Shown here: one piece after another, positions 1-8,882 of the stretch
Numbering within the stretch: the first letter of the stretch is position 1
How the letters are laid out: every line of letters starts with the position of its first letter
NCBI GenBank assembly: GCA_902805475.1
Contig: CADCSX010000013.1
Span: 173,756-237,755, forward strand
Direction of reading: 5' to 3'
Source of the DNA: Entonaema liquescens
Lineage: Eukaryota; Ascomycota; Sordariomycetes; Xylariales; Xylariaceae
DNA length: 64,000 nt
Notes under the pieces: generated by a model
The model's input: the letters and a program-made list of their open reading frames with translations, nothing else
The model's database searches: none
Told to the model about the DNA's origin: nothing
Position numbers and translations under genes: made by a program

Positions 1-1310
1 AATTAATTACTCAGGCAAGGTAATAAGCATGAAGATGATCGAAAGTGAAATAGACTATCGCGGATCTAAGTCAAAAGCGGGTACTGGTTTAATTTTAATA
101 GAGACAGCCTACAACAAGATTAAATTATTATTCACTTTTGTAAAAGAGCAACGAGTAGATGGTGGTTGCACTGGCTTTCCAGTGTTAAGGTGTACTCTAA
201 TGGGTTTCGAAAGGAACTATCAAAAAAGAATCCTTTCTAAGTCAATAAATAAATTTACAGAATTTAAGAGCTTATATAATAACAATAGGGTGAGAGCACT
301 TTATAGTAAATCCTTGCCTAGAATTTACGGATATACTTCCTCTTACTCCTTCTCTACTTTAGGCAACTCTTTATATTATAGTTCTATGGATAAAAAAGAA
401 AATAAACTTTCTCCTTCATTTATTGCAGGTTTTATAGACGGAGAGGGTTGTTTTTCTATAACCTTAGTTAAAGATAAATCCTATAAACTAGGTTGACAAG
501 TTAAACCTAAATTTAGTATAGGTTTACATAAAAAAGATCGAGGTTTATTAGAAAATGTACGAAGTAGTTTAGGTCTAGGGGGAATATCAGTTCAAGGTGT
601 TAATGGTGTACAGTTTTACGTTAATTCTGTTAAAGATCGTAGAGTTTTGATAGATTTTTTGGATAAATATCCTCTTCTTACTAAAAAGGGAGCAGACTAT
701 CTGATTTTCAAAACTGTAGTTGAGTTAATGGAAAATAAAGCCCATCTTACTCAAGAAGGGTTACAAAAAATTGTAGCGTTAAAGGGAATTTTGAACACGG
801 GATTTATATCTAAGGATTTGAAAGCGGCCTTTTCTGATCTCTGTTCAGTTGAACTAGATAAGTCTACTTTGACTTCTTCTTCGAAAACTTTAGATTCGGA
901 ATGGTTAGCGGGATTTACGTCAGCCGAAGGTAGTTTTTTGGTTAGAAGTTCTAACTCTCCGGGTAGAACTTTGAATACTAAAGTGCAATTAGAATTTAAT
1001 CTGACTCAACACATGAGGGATGAGCAGTTGATGAAGGATATTGCAAAATTCTTTGGTTGTGGTAGCGTTTACTTAAACCGAGAAGCTTATGTTTATCGTG
1101 TGGTTGGCTTATCAAATATTGTTGAAAAAATCCTTCCATTTTTTATTAATTATCCTATACTGGGGGTTAAAGCCTTAGATTTTCAGGATTTCATTAAAGT
1201 AGCGGAACTCTTGAAAGAGAATAAGCATTTGACTCCTGAGGGGGTAGAAAAAATTCAATTAATAAAAGCTGGTATGAATAGTGCTAGATCTATTTAAACT
1301 TGGATCTTCG
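1..1310 (+). mobile_element. Group I intron in rnl (5' end outside window)
   Basis: The first 230 bases carry the conserved core blocks shared with the nad2 and cox2 introns of this window: CGCGGATCTAAGTC, AGAGCAACGAGTAGATGGT and AAGGTGTACTCTAATGGGTT. A LAGLIDADG ORF follows directly. Downstream sequence resembles rnl domain V, ahead of the peptidyl-transferase loop, so the host is rnl. The 3' splice point is not sharp; I place it between about 1300 and 1410, near the omega region (E. coli about 2449). The 5' boundary lies left of the window. Confidence 0.7.
29..1297 (+). CDS. LAGLIDADG homing endonuclease, rnl intron
   Basis: A 422-residue ORF in code 4; the TGA at 494 is read as Trp. Two LAGLIDADG motifs are visible, GFIDGEGCFSI near residue 133 and WLAGFTSAEGSF near residue 291, so it is a single-chain, two-domain enzyme of the LAGLIDADG_1 type. 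Each half ends with the family signature HLT-x-EG-x-x-KI (residues about 240 and 400). Known role of the family: cutting intronless alleles to drive homing, sometimes aiding splicing. The first 80-90 residues are translated from the intron core itself (RGSKS, EQRVDG, LRCTLMGFERNY), so the functional domain probably begins near residue 120. No break is visible. It is likely active, but this is inference. Confidence 0.88.
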
Positions 1311-1662
1311 GCATATTTGTATTCCAATTAAAGTTAGCTAGTTAATACCCCTTGTTATTAAGATTGCTTCTGAATTCCATAATTTATAGTTAAATATTGA
1401 TATGATAAATCTGGTCATAACATTTGAAGATATATTAAGATTAGTACCCTCGATATATCAATTTAGAAAGTTATGATTGCCATGGCAGAAGATATGTAGG
1501 GTACGACTGTTCGTCGATTAAAAAGTTACATGAGCTGGGTGTTTAGCCCGTTATTTTTGTGTAAGATTTTTACACTTAAATTTTGATAATAATCGGATTA
1601 ATTGCAAGAAGACTTTATAATATTTAAAGGAATTTGCAGCGAAGTTTATCTTAGTTCAATTT

Positions 1663-1717
1663 ATCAACTATCGCCCCCCGCAAGCTTTAGCTTCGCTAGG
1701 GGGGGGCGATAGTTGAT
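1663..1717. repeat. GC hairpin, type A (CGCAAGCTTTAGCTTCGCTAG core) with AT arms
   Basis: Type A element: a C-run, GCAAGCTTTAGCTTCGCTAG, then a G-run. Here the palindrome continues into flanking ATCAACTATCG / CGATAGTTGAT arms, so the whole 55-bp block folds as one stem in a group I intron loop. Confidence 0.9.
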
Positions 1718-1839
1718 ATTAAATGATAAAACCGTTCAACGACTAAGGGTGAGTATAGCTATAACAATAACCCTCTAATAATTCGATGCTACGAAGGGAA
1801 GTAAGGTAAAATAAATTGAAAATTATACAAATAAAAAAA

Positions 1840-2625
1840 ATGAATAAAACATCTATGATTAGATTCTTAAATTCGCTAAATAAACTGGAAAATCATAAAA
1901 AGGAATTACGTAGTAAGCCCAAATTATCGATATATTTAAATGATGTTCTAATAGGTTTACTTTTAAGTGACGGGTACTTGGAAAGATCTTCGCCTACGAG
2001 TGGAGTTCGTTTAACTGTTAGTTTTGGTGTTAAGCATTTGGCTTATTTAATGTATTTATTTAATCTATTAGAGCCTTATACTAACACAGAACCTACGTCA
2101 ATTAGTGTTTATAATAAGCAGACTAAGACTAATTATGAAGTATGTAGATTTAAAACTGTAAGTTTACCTCAATTCTTGTACTATTATGAGTTATTTTATA
2201 AAGTTAATTCTGAAGGTAAATTTATAAAAGTTATTCCTTTAAATATAGAAGAACTTATTTCTCCAGTAGTATTAGCGCATCTCCTTATGGGGGATGGAAA
2301 TATAAAGCAACCAGATAAAATTATACGTATATATACGTATAGTTTTACTCATGAAGAAGTAAGTAGATTAGCTTTGGCTATTACTCGTAAATTAAATATA
2401 TTAACTAAAGTAGTTCATGATAGAAATAATCAATATATGATTACAATAAGTAAAAGTGAACTATATTTAGTACAAGAACTAATTAAACCACATATGCATC
2501 CATCTATGTATTATAAAATAGACTTGGATTCAAATGGTTTAGAGTCGTTTAATTATAAAGATCTAGCTGAACTACAATACTTCAGTCCAGATTGTGTGAA
2601 TTATTTTGATATTTACGGTAAATAA
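1840..2625 (+). CDS. LAGLIDADG_2-type homing endonuclease, rnl intron
   Basis: 261 residues from the ATG at 1840; an in-frame TTG at 1816 could add eight. Motif 1 is VLIGLLLSDGYLER (about residue 38) and motif 2 is VLAHLLMGDGNIK (about residue 145). The ending PHMHPSMYYKI is characteristic of this endonuclease class, usually called LAGLIDADG_2. About 260 residues is the normal length and no interruptions are present. It sits inside the rnl 2584 intron, downstream of the R element, and is not fused to any exon. Probable role: homing of this intron. Confidence 0.88.
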   Translation: MNKTSMIRFLNSLNKLENHKKELRSKPKLSIYLNDVLIGLLLSDGYLERSSPTSGVRLTVSFGVKHLAYLMYLFNLLEPYTNTEPTSISVYNKQTKTNYEVCRFKTVSLPQFLYYYELFYKVNSEGKFIKVIPLNIEELISPVVLAHLLMGDGNIKQPDKIIRIYTYSFTHEEVSRLALAITRKLNILTKVVHDRNNQYMITISKSELYLVQELIKPHMHPSMYYKIDLDSNGLESFNYKDLAELQYFSPDCVNYFDIYGK

Positions 2626-3290
2626 CTTTAGTTTTATCTGTTCATGTTTGCAGGTGAATGTTCCTTAGTATTTTTGCTGTTTGTGTTTGCGGGTAACTTA
2701 CTTTTATCCTAGTAGTAATGACATAGTCTGAGCAACATAGTAATATGTTGAATTTGTTAATTAAAGTTTAATAATAAAGTTTACACTTTAATTCAGAAGA
2801 TAACATTTTGTAAATACGTCGTGAGACAGTATGGTTTCTATCTTCTAGAGGAAATTAGAATATAATAAGGAATAACCTATGTACGAAAGGAACTTGGGAG
2901 GCGCCTCGGCGCCTTGAAATAACATGATTATAAATCTCTGGTTTACCTATTGTTTAGGTGTTAAATATAGGCAATAATTTACCTCTATAATCAAAAGAGG
3001 GATTATTTAAGTTTAACTATCCTACTTTCACTTGAGTAGTTATATAGCCTAGGCATGGTAGGGAAGCTATGTTTGTCAAAGATAAGTGCTGAAAGCATCT
3101 AGGCACGAAGCTTACCTTAAGATATTTCTTAAATATACGTTTTATAATAAGACGAATTGGTTTAATAGTTTGCCTTATAATTAAGGATTTTCTATTAAAT
3201 AATAGGCTTTGTTTGTAAGAACCTAGAGGTTTTAAGGATCAAAGTACTAATTTTATAACTTACTAAATATTTTATATATCTTACATTATA

Positions 3291-3771
3291 TTTTTTTTTA
3301 TTCAATATAACCACAATTTTTAAAAACAATAACCATAATCGTAACTGTAAATCTATTGATATATATAATAGGTAAGTAGGAATGGAAGGGAGATCCATTC
3401 CGTTACCGAGGGTATAGTAATTATACCTTGATCCGTCACTCCGCGTTTCTTGCTACGCAGGAAAGAGCTACACGGTGAAATCGCGTGGAGAAAAAAAAAG
3501 AATTTATAAAGTTTACCACTTAAAGCAGAGTATGTTATATAGGCTAAAGGGTTCAATAATTTTTAGTAAGGTAAGTTATTAAGATGAAAAGAGTAGTTTT
3601 TAAGGTAAAAGTCCATAAATCTTCCTAATTTCTCTTATTAACTGCCTTGGGCCTCATGGGGCCTTCGTATCGCGAATTAGTAAAAATTCGTCGCGAAATG
3701 TAAATTGAATAGCTATATTTATTCAATTAAATTTAACACTAGATACAATAATTTAATTTATATAACATAAA
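3291..3771. other. Spacer downstream of rnl, no gene recognised
   Basis: AT-rich spacer with one less AT-rich block (3375-3500). Short ORFs on the minus strand here (3195-3556) have no recognisable domain and overlap the rRNA end. I see no tRNA or promoter motif I can defend. Confidence 0.5.
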
Positions 3772-4058
3772 ATGAAAACTACACAAGTGCGATTATTATA
3801 TAGAATATGTACTGTACGCGGCGTTATTCTTAATATAGGAGAGGTCTTACACTCTATTATTAAACTCGTTTCATTCGAAGGGGTTCCGGTTAGAGTTAAA
3901 GCTCTTCGTCGTATCATAAATAGGTTCGATTTTTTTAACCCTTTATTTCGTTTAGGCAAAATAATAGTCAATGGGATCCTTGGTAGGGAGACTGTAATAT
4001 CGGTTAGTTCTAGGCTTCGCCTCGCCCTCGAGCAGAGCCCAGCCCCTGCTTCGCAGGG

Positions 4059-4129
4059 CTAGCCCCGCGCGCAGCGCGCGGGGTCAGACCCCCCTCTCGT
4101 ATATATATATATATACGAGGGGGGGCTAG
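4059..4129. repeat. CTAG-flanked twin-hairpin element, copy 1
   Basis: Structure: CTAG, first hairpin CCCCGCGCGC / GCGCGCGGGG, linker TCAGA, second hairpin with a CTCGTATATA...TATACGAG stem, then CTAG. The longer AT stem makes this copy 67 bp between CTAG starts, against 60 bp in two others. It separates two pieces of the broken ORF. Confidence 0.9.
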
Positions 4130-4263
4130 CATGTCTAATTTAGTTCCTAAAACAACATACGATTTTACATATGGAGTATATAGAATTTATTCCACTAATG
4201 CTATATTTAGTACTGAGTGTTCTCAATTACATTGTAGTATTACGGTAGATGGAAATAACCCAA

Positions 4264-4309
4264 CCCCCCCCCGCAAGCTTTAGCTTCGCTTAGCTTCGCT
4301 AGGGGGGGG
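4264..4309. repeat. GC hairpin, type A
   Basis: C8-GCAAGCTTTAGCTTCGCT, an extra TAGCTTCGCT, then AGGGGGGGG. It interrupts the broken ORF after codons for a VDGNN stretch. Confidence 0.9.
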
Positions 4310-4362
4310 GAAAAGAAGGTAAAACCCTTATCGCTCAAATACACGGGCAGATGAATAATAAT

Positions 4363-4497
4363 CCCGTATCCTCCTCTGCGAAGCAGGCGAAGCACCCCTC
4401 CTTCCTCCTCAACTAGTTGAGGAGGCGGAGGGGGAGCTTCGCTCATGAGGGGGAGGATCAGCAGGGCGTAGCCCGTGCTGGGTAGCTGCGCTAAGGT
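4363..4497. repeat. Composite GC block built round the type B palindrome
   Basis: CCCGTATCCTCC, GCGAAGCAGGCGAAGC, then CCTTCCTCCTCAACTAGTTG and its inverse, ending in GTAGCTGCGCTAAGG. The same composite recurs at 9649 and 13593. Confidence 0.85.
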
Positions 4498-5062
4498 TAT
4501 CAAAAAATTTATTTTTGGAAACGGATGGTGGTATAATATTTAAAAGCCGTGAACAGCTGTTATCTGAAGCTACTAAATTTTTAAGCGGAGTTACAAATTA
4601 TGAGTTGAAAGCAGATAATAGAATATGGATTAAGTCTTTAAATAAATTCAAGAATGACACTTCTGCAAAGTTAGTTAACTTAGTTGATAAATCAACAGGT
4701 GCAGTGTTAATATCTTTTACATCTAAGACTTCATGTGCTCAAATGTTAGGTATTTCCTACGAAGTAGGGGGGGGGTAAGACAAAGAATAAAGCTTGAAAG
4801 AGAGTTTAAGTATGAAGGTAAAGTAGTTTATCTTACAAAACTATAGAGATTAAAGATTTCGTTTATAGCTCAAGTAAGATTAGACTTACTTAAAATTTAG
4901 TTTTGCTGAAGGTCTCGCTTGCTAGCTGCGCTAAGGGAATTCGGATTCAACAGGAGAATTTATCAATGCTAGGGCTAGAACATAGAGGTTTATTGCTGCT
5001 GCATGCTTAACGTTTATAGGATTAAATTTCTGCGTAACACAAATCTAATCGACATCTCCCTT

Positions 5063-5126
5063 CCCCCCCCCCGCAAGCTTTAGCTTCGCGGCTTCGCGGC
5101 TTCGCTTAGCTTCGCTAGGGGGGGGT
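5063..5126. repeat. GC hairpin, type A, expanded loop
   Basis: C10-GCAAGCTTTAGCTTCGCG with the GCTTCGC unit repeated four times before AGGGGGGG. The loop repeat count differs among copies, suggesting slippage growth. Confidence 0.88.
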
Positions 5127-5401
5127 GGTATATCGATAGATTTACAGTAAATAGAAACATATAACGTATTATGGTTAAACAAAATTGTTTAACCTGAATG
5201 ATCTTATTATAGACGGTTATATATGTGATTTTTTTCGAAGGCGGTACCTCCTCCTGCAGCGAAGCTTTAATTTTATTAAAGCTTCGCTGCAGCTTCTTAG
5301 GGAGCTTTAAGATAAAACCTAAAATATTGGTTCGAGTCCAGTTGATCATATAACTTAATACAATAGCTATTTACGGTTAAGAGTCTTTTTTTTCGCGGGT
5401 T

Positions 5402-5468
5402 TGCTCCTTCCTTCTTTCCCCCCCCCGCAAGCTTTAGCTTCGCTAGGGGGGGGAAAGAAGGAGGAGCC
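5402..5468. repeat. GC hairpin, type A, with long polypurine arms
   Basis: The core is flanked by CTCCTTCCTTCTTTCCC and its near-exact inverse GGGAAAGAAGGAGGAG, a stem of about 30 bp. Confidence 0.88.
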
Positions 5469-5544
5469 CTTTGTACTTCGTAGGAGAGCTCTAATTTAAT
5501 TAGTGTCCGAAACTTGGTATATTAATATATTAATATTGAAATAG

Positions 5545-5955
5545 TATAGTTATTAATCTCTGGTTTACCTGTTTATATGTCCAAATATTAAATTATTAAT
5601 GTATAGTTTTCATTATACAGGACTATCCTACTTTCACTTGAGTAGTTATATAGTATAGGCAGGGCAGGAAAGCTAAGTTAGTCCGAGATAAGGGCTGAAA
5701 GCATCTAGGTACGAAGCTTACCTTAAGATATTTCTTAAATATACGTAATATAATATTACGAAGCTATAATTCTAAAAATGATAGCATAAATGCTATCAAT
5801 TTTGTTTTCCCCCCCCCCGCAAGCTTGTGCAAGCTTTAGGGGGGGGGGGTAGATATAGGCTTTATTTGTATTAATCTAGAGATTTTAAGGTATGAAGAGT
5901 ACTAATTTTATAAATGACTAAATATTTTATTTATATCTTACATTATTTATTTGGC
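5545..5955 (+). pseudogene. rnl: Diverged second copy of the rnl 3' end
   Basis: Parallels 2930-3300 block by block: ATCTCTGGTTTACCTGTT; then ACTATCCTACTTTCACTTGA; then AGGGCTGAAAGCATCTAGG; then CGAAGCTTACCTTAAGATAT; then AGAGTACTAATTTTATAAAT. It differs by scattered substitutions and by a type A hairpin at 5809-5850 that the first copy lacks. There is no upstream domain V sequence, so this is a partial duplication rather than a second rnl gene. It could instead be an alternative 3' exon used in trans, but I see nothing that requires that. Confidence 0.85.
5809..5850. repeat. GC hairpin inside the rnl duplicate
   Basis: C10-GCAAGCTTGTGCAAGCTT-AGGGGGGGGGG, a variant of the type A hairpin with a different loop. 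Confidence 0.88.
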
Positions 5956-6727
5956 CTGGTTAGCATAAAATCTTATCTATCCTCATTCCATCATTTCGAT
6001 AGGTCTAGGTAGGACAAGAATTTATTTGCTCAATTGTTAAGGAGGAAAGTAGAATTATGTATACAAATCCTATAAAGGTAACCCTCGCTTGCTAATCCTC
6101 CGGATAAGAAAAATTAAGTAACTTGTGCAAAGGAGATTCTCGGTTTTCAGGCTTTAAACCGTTAAGTATATCCATATAATTAGATATACCTGCCTGAGGA
6201 TAGGCTTGGTACTTCAAAAACCTACCTCCTGAGTATGTATGAGCACCACCATACTTTTGTATTATTTATTAAAGACGGTTCGGTTTAAGTATGGGTTAGA
6301 TTGGCTTTAAATCCTTACCGGAGGGTAAACAATACTCCCTATATATTATAAATAATACTGCATTTTTATAATTAACGATAGTCCAGAGCCGGCACAGTGT
6401 TTTCTCAACCTTAGCCCCTAGTCTACAGAGATAATGGTCTGTGTCGGTTCCTTTATAAAGTTTAGGTTTTGTAAGCTCATTTAAGTAGTGGCCCTCTCTC
6501 GCGGCTAGGTCAAGCCCATTAATTAAATAAAATATGAAAAAATAAATTTTGATGTATTAGAATTAGCAGCAAAAATGCGAGATCTTATTTATACGCCTTA
6601 GATTCTGGATCAGTTTTAAATAATAATAGCTTATTTTACTACGTAGTCCTGCCTGCCTGCCTGCCCTTTCCCCTACGAAGTACGAAGTCGGGGATAGGCG
6701 GCGGCGGCGGCGGCGGCGGCGGCGGCT

Positions 6728-6764
<37 letters not shown>

Positions 6765-6952
6765 AGGAGGAGGTGTTTTTATGGAGTCTATATAATAGAG
6801 GTGTAAATTTGGATATCTAAATTTTCTAAAATACCCCTTTATTAAGAAGGGTATAAATTTATAGTATATAAATAATAAGTAAGTTATTAATATAACTAAG
6901 GTTTGTATAGAATGAATAGAATATAATCTACTTCAATCTTATTCAAACTTAA
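5956..6952. other. Spacer with a moderately GC-rich, possibly structured block
   Basis: The stretch 6030-6530 is less AT-rich than ordinary spacer and has several self-complementary pieces, for example ATGTATGAGCACCACCATAC and CCGGAGGGTAAACAATACTC. No ORF runs through it. An RNA gene such as mitochondrial rnpB would fit the position and composition, but I could not match its conserved core with confidence. The right part (6640-6765) is simple-sequence GC repeat. Confidence 0.3.
6644..6764. repeat. CCTG run and (CGG)n / (CCG)n hairpin
   Basis: Tandem CCTG repeats, then CTTTCCCCTACGAAGTACGA, then about nine GGC units meeting about twelve CCG units across a TTCG tetraloop. The stem is an extreme GC hairpin. 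The CCTG-to-GGATAGGCG part is repeated at 7135-7196. Confidence 0.9.
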
Positions 6953-7024
6953 GCCTAGTTAGCATAAATAGTAATGCAATTGTTTTGTAATCAATTGACA
7001 GGGGGGCAGTACCCCTACTGGGCT
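6953..7024 (+). tRNA. trnT: tRNA-Thr (anticodon TGT)
   Basis: Acceptor GCCTAGT pairs with ACTGGGC, D stem GCAT/ATGC, T stem AGGGG/CCCCT. The anticodon loop TTTGTAA gives TGT. First member of the + strand tRNA cluster after rnl. Confidence 0.93.
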
Positions 7025-7785
7025 ATTACGTTTTAGTTTTTAATTAGAGAGCTACATATCTAGGCTGCGAAGCGGTCTCGGCCTCGGCCCGAGGCCAGCC
7101 CTCCGAAGGACCTTCGGTCCTGCCTTCCTGCCTGCCTTCCTGCCTGCCTGCCTGCCTGCCCTTTCCCCTACGAAGTACGAAGTCGGGGATAGGCGCCGGC
7201 GGAGGAGGAGGAGGGTATGTTGAATGGATGGTTCATATTTCTTTAGTGCTTCTAATAAAAGCCTAGTATTCACTATTAGCCAAAAAGGTAACTTTGATTT
7301 AATGAATGCTATTAAAAATTTCTTACTAAACTTAGCAGGTGCTCTGGGTAAAGAGTAATATAAGTAATGTAAAGGGCAATATCTTAATAGTTGAATCAAA
7401 AGATATAATATGAAGAATTTAAGTATTTATTCCTTATTCCCTTCAGGAGATAAGGAATTCATTCAATTAGTAACTATTCATTCATTTATTTGAAGATTTA
7501 ATCTTTCGTAGTAAAATTATTTATACTATAGTGACGGTAAAGTTATCTAAAGTATCTTTATAGGCAGTGCATTACATAGTACAAAAATCCTAATCATTTC
7601 AATTTAGTAATAAGTCAGTATATTTACGTAAAGTTCTATATCTTAATTGACGGCAATTCTTTGCTTAATTGCAAATAAATATTTCATCTACATATGGTTA
7701 GCCTGACTATGTATTTAAGTATTGGTAGTATGAGGGTTATTCCTATTATACAAATGTTAGTGGTAAGACATTAGGTTATATATGA
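7025..7785. other. Spacer between trnT and trnE
   Basis: A GC block (7070-7215: CTCGGCCTCGGCC, tandem CCTG, then a second copy of CTTTCCCCTACGAAGTACGA) followed by AT-rich sequence. The minus-strand ORF across 7052-7399 is produced by the repeat and is not a gene. Confidence 0.6.
7135..7200. repeat. Second copy of the CCTG / ACGAAGTACGAAG block
   Basis: Repeats 6644-6700 nearly exactly (CTGCCCTTTCCCCTACGAAG, GTCGGGGATAGGCG), with the (CGG)n hairpin replaced by GGAGGAGGAGGA. Confidence 0.85.
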
Positions 7786-7857
7786 GGATTAGTAGTCAAG
7801 TGGTAAGACATAGCTCTTTCGATGCTACCATCGCGGGTTCGATCCCCGTCTAATCTA
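7786..7857 (+). tRNA. trnE: tRNA-Glu (anticodon TTC)
   Basis: Acceptor GGATTAG / CTAATCT, T arm CGGGTTCGATCCCCG, anticodon loop CTTTCGA giving TTC. Confidence 0.94.
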
Positions 7858-8188
7858 GCTTTAGGCTATAATTAAGATTTTATTTTTTAATTAATACCTA
7901 AAAAAGTAAATAGTATAAAAAGTCTGGTTAATAAAGGTATATTGTTATATTTAAGTTAACCAGATTGTAAAAATGTGCCTAATGGTAGAATAATTAAATC
8001 AAAGTATATTCTTAGTGGAGTGTTCTAACCTCGGCTTTTAATGAAGTATTCGAACCTAGAGTTATTAAGTATAATTTCAGGGTAATTAAATTCTATCCCT
8101 TTAAATCATAATAAAGGTATTTTTCTTTCCAGCAGTATATATTGCTAAGTACTTAATTAGAGTTAAGTTTTTATTTTTATAATTTATG
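7858..8188. other. Spacer between trnE and trnM, nothing recognised
   Basis: AT-rich with no ORF, no hairpin element and no tRNA that I can fold. Confidence 0.6.
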
Positions 8189-8261
8189 TGGCGGAATAGT
8201 GTAATAGCAACATATTTGGTTCATGATCAAATGATATAGGTGCAAGTCCTTTGTCCGCGTC
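8189..8261 (+). tRNA. trnM: tRNA-Met (anticodon CAT), first copy
   Basis: Anticodon stem TTTGG/TCAAA around TTCATGA, and T arm AGGTGCAAGTCCTTT. The acceptor GGCGGA / TCCGCG needs one bulged G, so the exact ends are uncertain by a base or two. Confidence 0.8.
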
Positions 8262-8269
8262 CAGAAAAG

Positions 8270-8356
8270 TTATGACGGGCCAGCAGCCTAGCACCCCTGC
8301 GCATAGGTAAAGGGTGCGCACCCTGCTGCGAAGCCTGCGAAGCAGGGGGGGGGGGG
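8270..8356. repeat. GC block between trnM copies
   Basis: CACCCCTGCGCATAGG, AGGGTGCGCACCCTG and CTGCGAAGCCTGCGAAGCAG, ending in a ten-base G run. Several overlapping hairpins are possible. Not a gene. Confidence 0.75.
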
Positions 8357-8525
8357 CTAATTTTTAAGTAATTTAGTACTCCTAAGATTTGAAAAAATAA
8401 ATGTATATATAAGTATAATTGGTAACTACATAACTTATTGAGTGTTTTGAGATCTTATTATGTAAATACCTTTTTTTTTTTGTACTGATTGTAATTTATG
8501 TTTCAACTATTAAAAATAGTTTAAG

Positions 8526-8596
8526 AGGCTATAGCTTAATTGGTAAAGCATACTGCTCATAACAGTAAAAATGAGTGTTCAAGTCACTTTAGCCTT
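8526..8596 (+). tRNA. trnM: tRNA-Met (anticodon CAT), second copy
   Basis: Acceptor AGGCTA / TAGCCT, anticodon stem ACTG/CAGT around CTCATAA. One base separates it from trnL. Confidence 0.88.
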
Positions 8597-8597
8597 A

Positions 8598-8679
8598 ATC
8601 CGAGTGGTGAAATGGAAGACACAACAAATTTAAACTTTGTAGGCTAACTGCCGTAAAGGTTCAAGTCCTTTCTCGGATA
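8598..8679 (+). tRNA. trnL: tRNA-Leu (anticodon TAA)
   Basis: Acceptor ATCCGAG / CTCGGAT. The anticodon loop TTTAAAC between ACAAA and TTTGT gives TAA. A long variable arm (CTAACTGCCGT region) fits a class II tRNA. Confidence 0.93.
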
Positions 8680-8811
8680 TTTTTGTAATAATAAAACTAA
8701 AAGTATATGTAAAATTAGTTATTATAATGTCGTTAATTTTAGTCTTGTTTCAGTTCCTTGCGCTGAGCGAAGCTCGAGCTAGGTAGCTACGCTAAGATAA
8801 TATTAATAAAA

Positions 8812-8882
8812 GGGGGCATGGTTTAATGGTAAAACTGTAACTTTGCAAGTTACTTATTTGAGTTCGATTCTCAATGTCTCCA
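8812..8882 (+). tRNA. trnA: tRNA-Ala (anticodon TGC)
   Basis: Acceptor GGGGGCA / TGTCTCC, anticodon stem GTAAC/GTTAC around TTTGCAA, T arm GAGTTCGATTCTC. Confidence 0.93.

Larger units (their letters stand above)
1541..2810 (+). mobile_element. Group I intron in rnl at about E. coli 2584
   Basis: A 1270-bp intron between GAGCTGGGT and TAAATACGTCG. The upstream exon ends in T and the intron ends in G, as expected for group I. Core-like blocks are GCGAAGTTT near 1640, GTTCAACGACTAAGGGTGAG near 1736 (R element) and ACATAGTCTGAGCAA near 2721 (S element). The R/S blocks resemble those of cob intron 6 (about 61990 and 62080). A GC hairpin sits in a loop at 1663-1717 and the HE ORF lies between R and S. 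Confidence 0.85.
1311..3290 (+). rRNA. rnl: Large subunit rRNA, 3' part (two exons)
   Basis: Only the 3' end of domain V and domain VI lie in the window. Exon A (about 1311-1540) contains the A-loop region GACTGTTCGTCGATTAAAAA and TGAGCTGGGT. Exon B starts at 2811 with ACGTCGTGAGACAG, matching E. coli about 2590-2603. It goes on through the sarcin-ricin loop (TACGAAAGGAACTT, 2882-2895), the helix AGATAAGTGCTGAAAGCATC near 3080, and the terminal AGTACTAATTTTATAAC near 3243. Exon A is poorly conserved upstream of about 1440, so its left edge is uncertain. A second diverged copy of the last 360 bases lies at 5545-5955. Confidence 0.88.
3772..4846 (+). pseudogene. Unrecognised ORF split by at least four GC elements
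   Basis: Stretches of non-repeat coding sequence are strung together between GC elements: 3772 to about 4010 (MKTTQVRLLYRICT start), 4131-4263 (MSNLVPKTTYDFTYG start), about 4318-4362, 4500-4765 and about 4785-4846. The last two end in TGAVLISFTSKTSCAQMLGI and EFKYEGKVVYLTKL-stop. The final part resembles NUMOD1-type DNA-binding segments (a short strand, then S-x(5)-A-x-x-LG), which often end homing endonucleases; that assignment is weak. Removing the inserted GC blocks would give one gene of roughly 250-300 codons. Whether the 3772-4010 part belongs to the same gene is uncertain. It is almost certainly non-functional as it stands. Confidence 0.55.
4847..5544. other. Spacer with three GC hairpins, no gene recognised
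   Basis: AT-rich sequence broken by the element CGCTTGCTAGCTGCGCTAAG (4917-4936) and by the type A hairpins listed separately. An inverted AGCTTCGCTGCAG pair (5257-5294) could form another stem. ORFs here are made from repeat sequence and are not credible genes. Confidence 0.55.

Noticed and set aside
5545..5955. Second functional rnl
   Set aside because: Only the last 360 bases are present, with no peptidyl-transferase region nearby; a duplicate fragment is the simpler reading.
7052..7399. Minus-strand ORF of 115 codons
   Set aside because: Its N-terminal third is translated CCTG/GGAGGA repeat and it overlaps spacer with no homologous domain; a repeat artefact.
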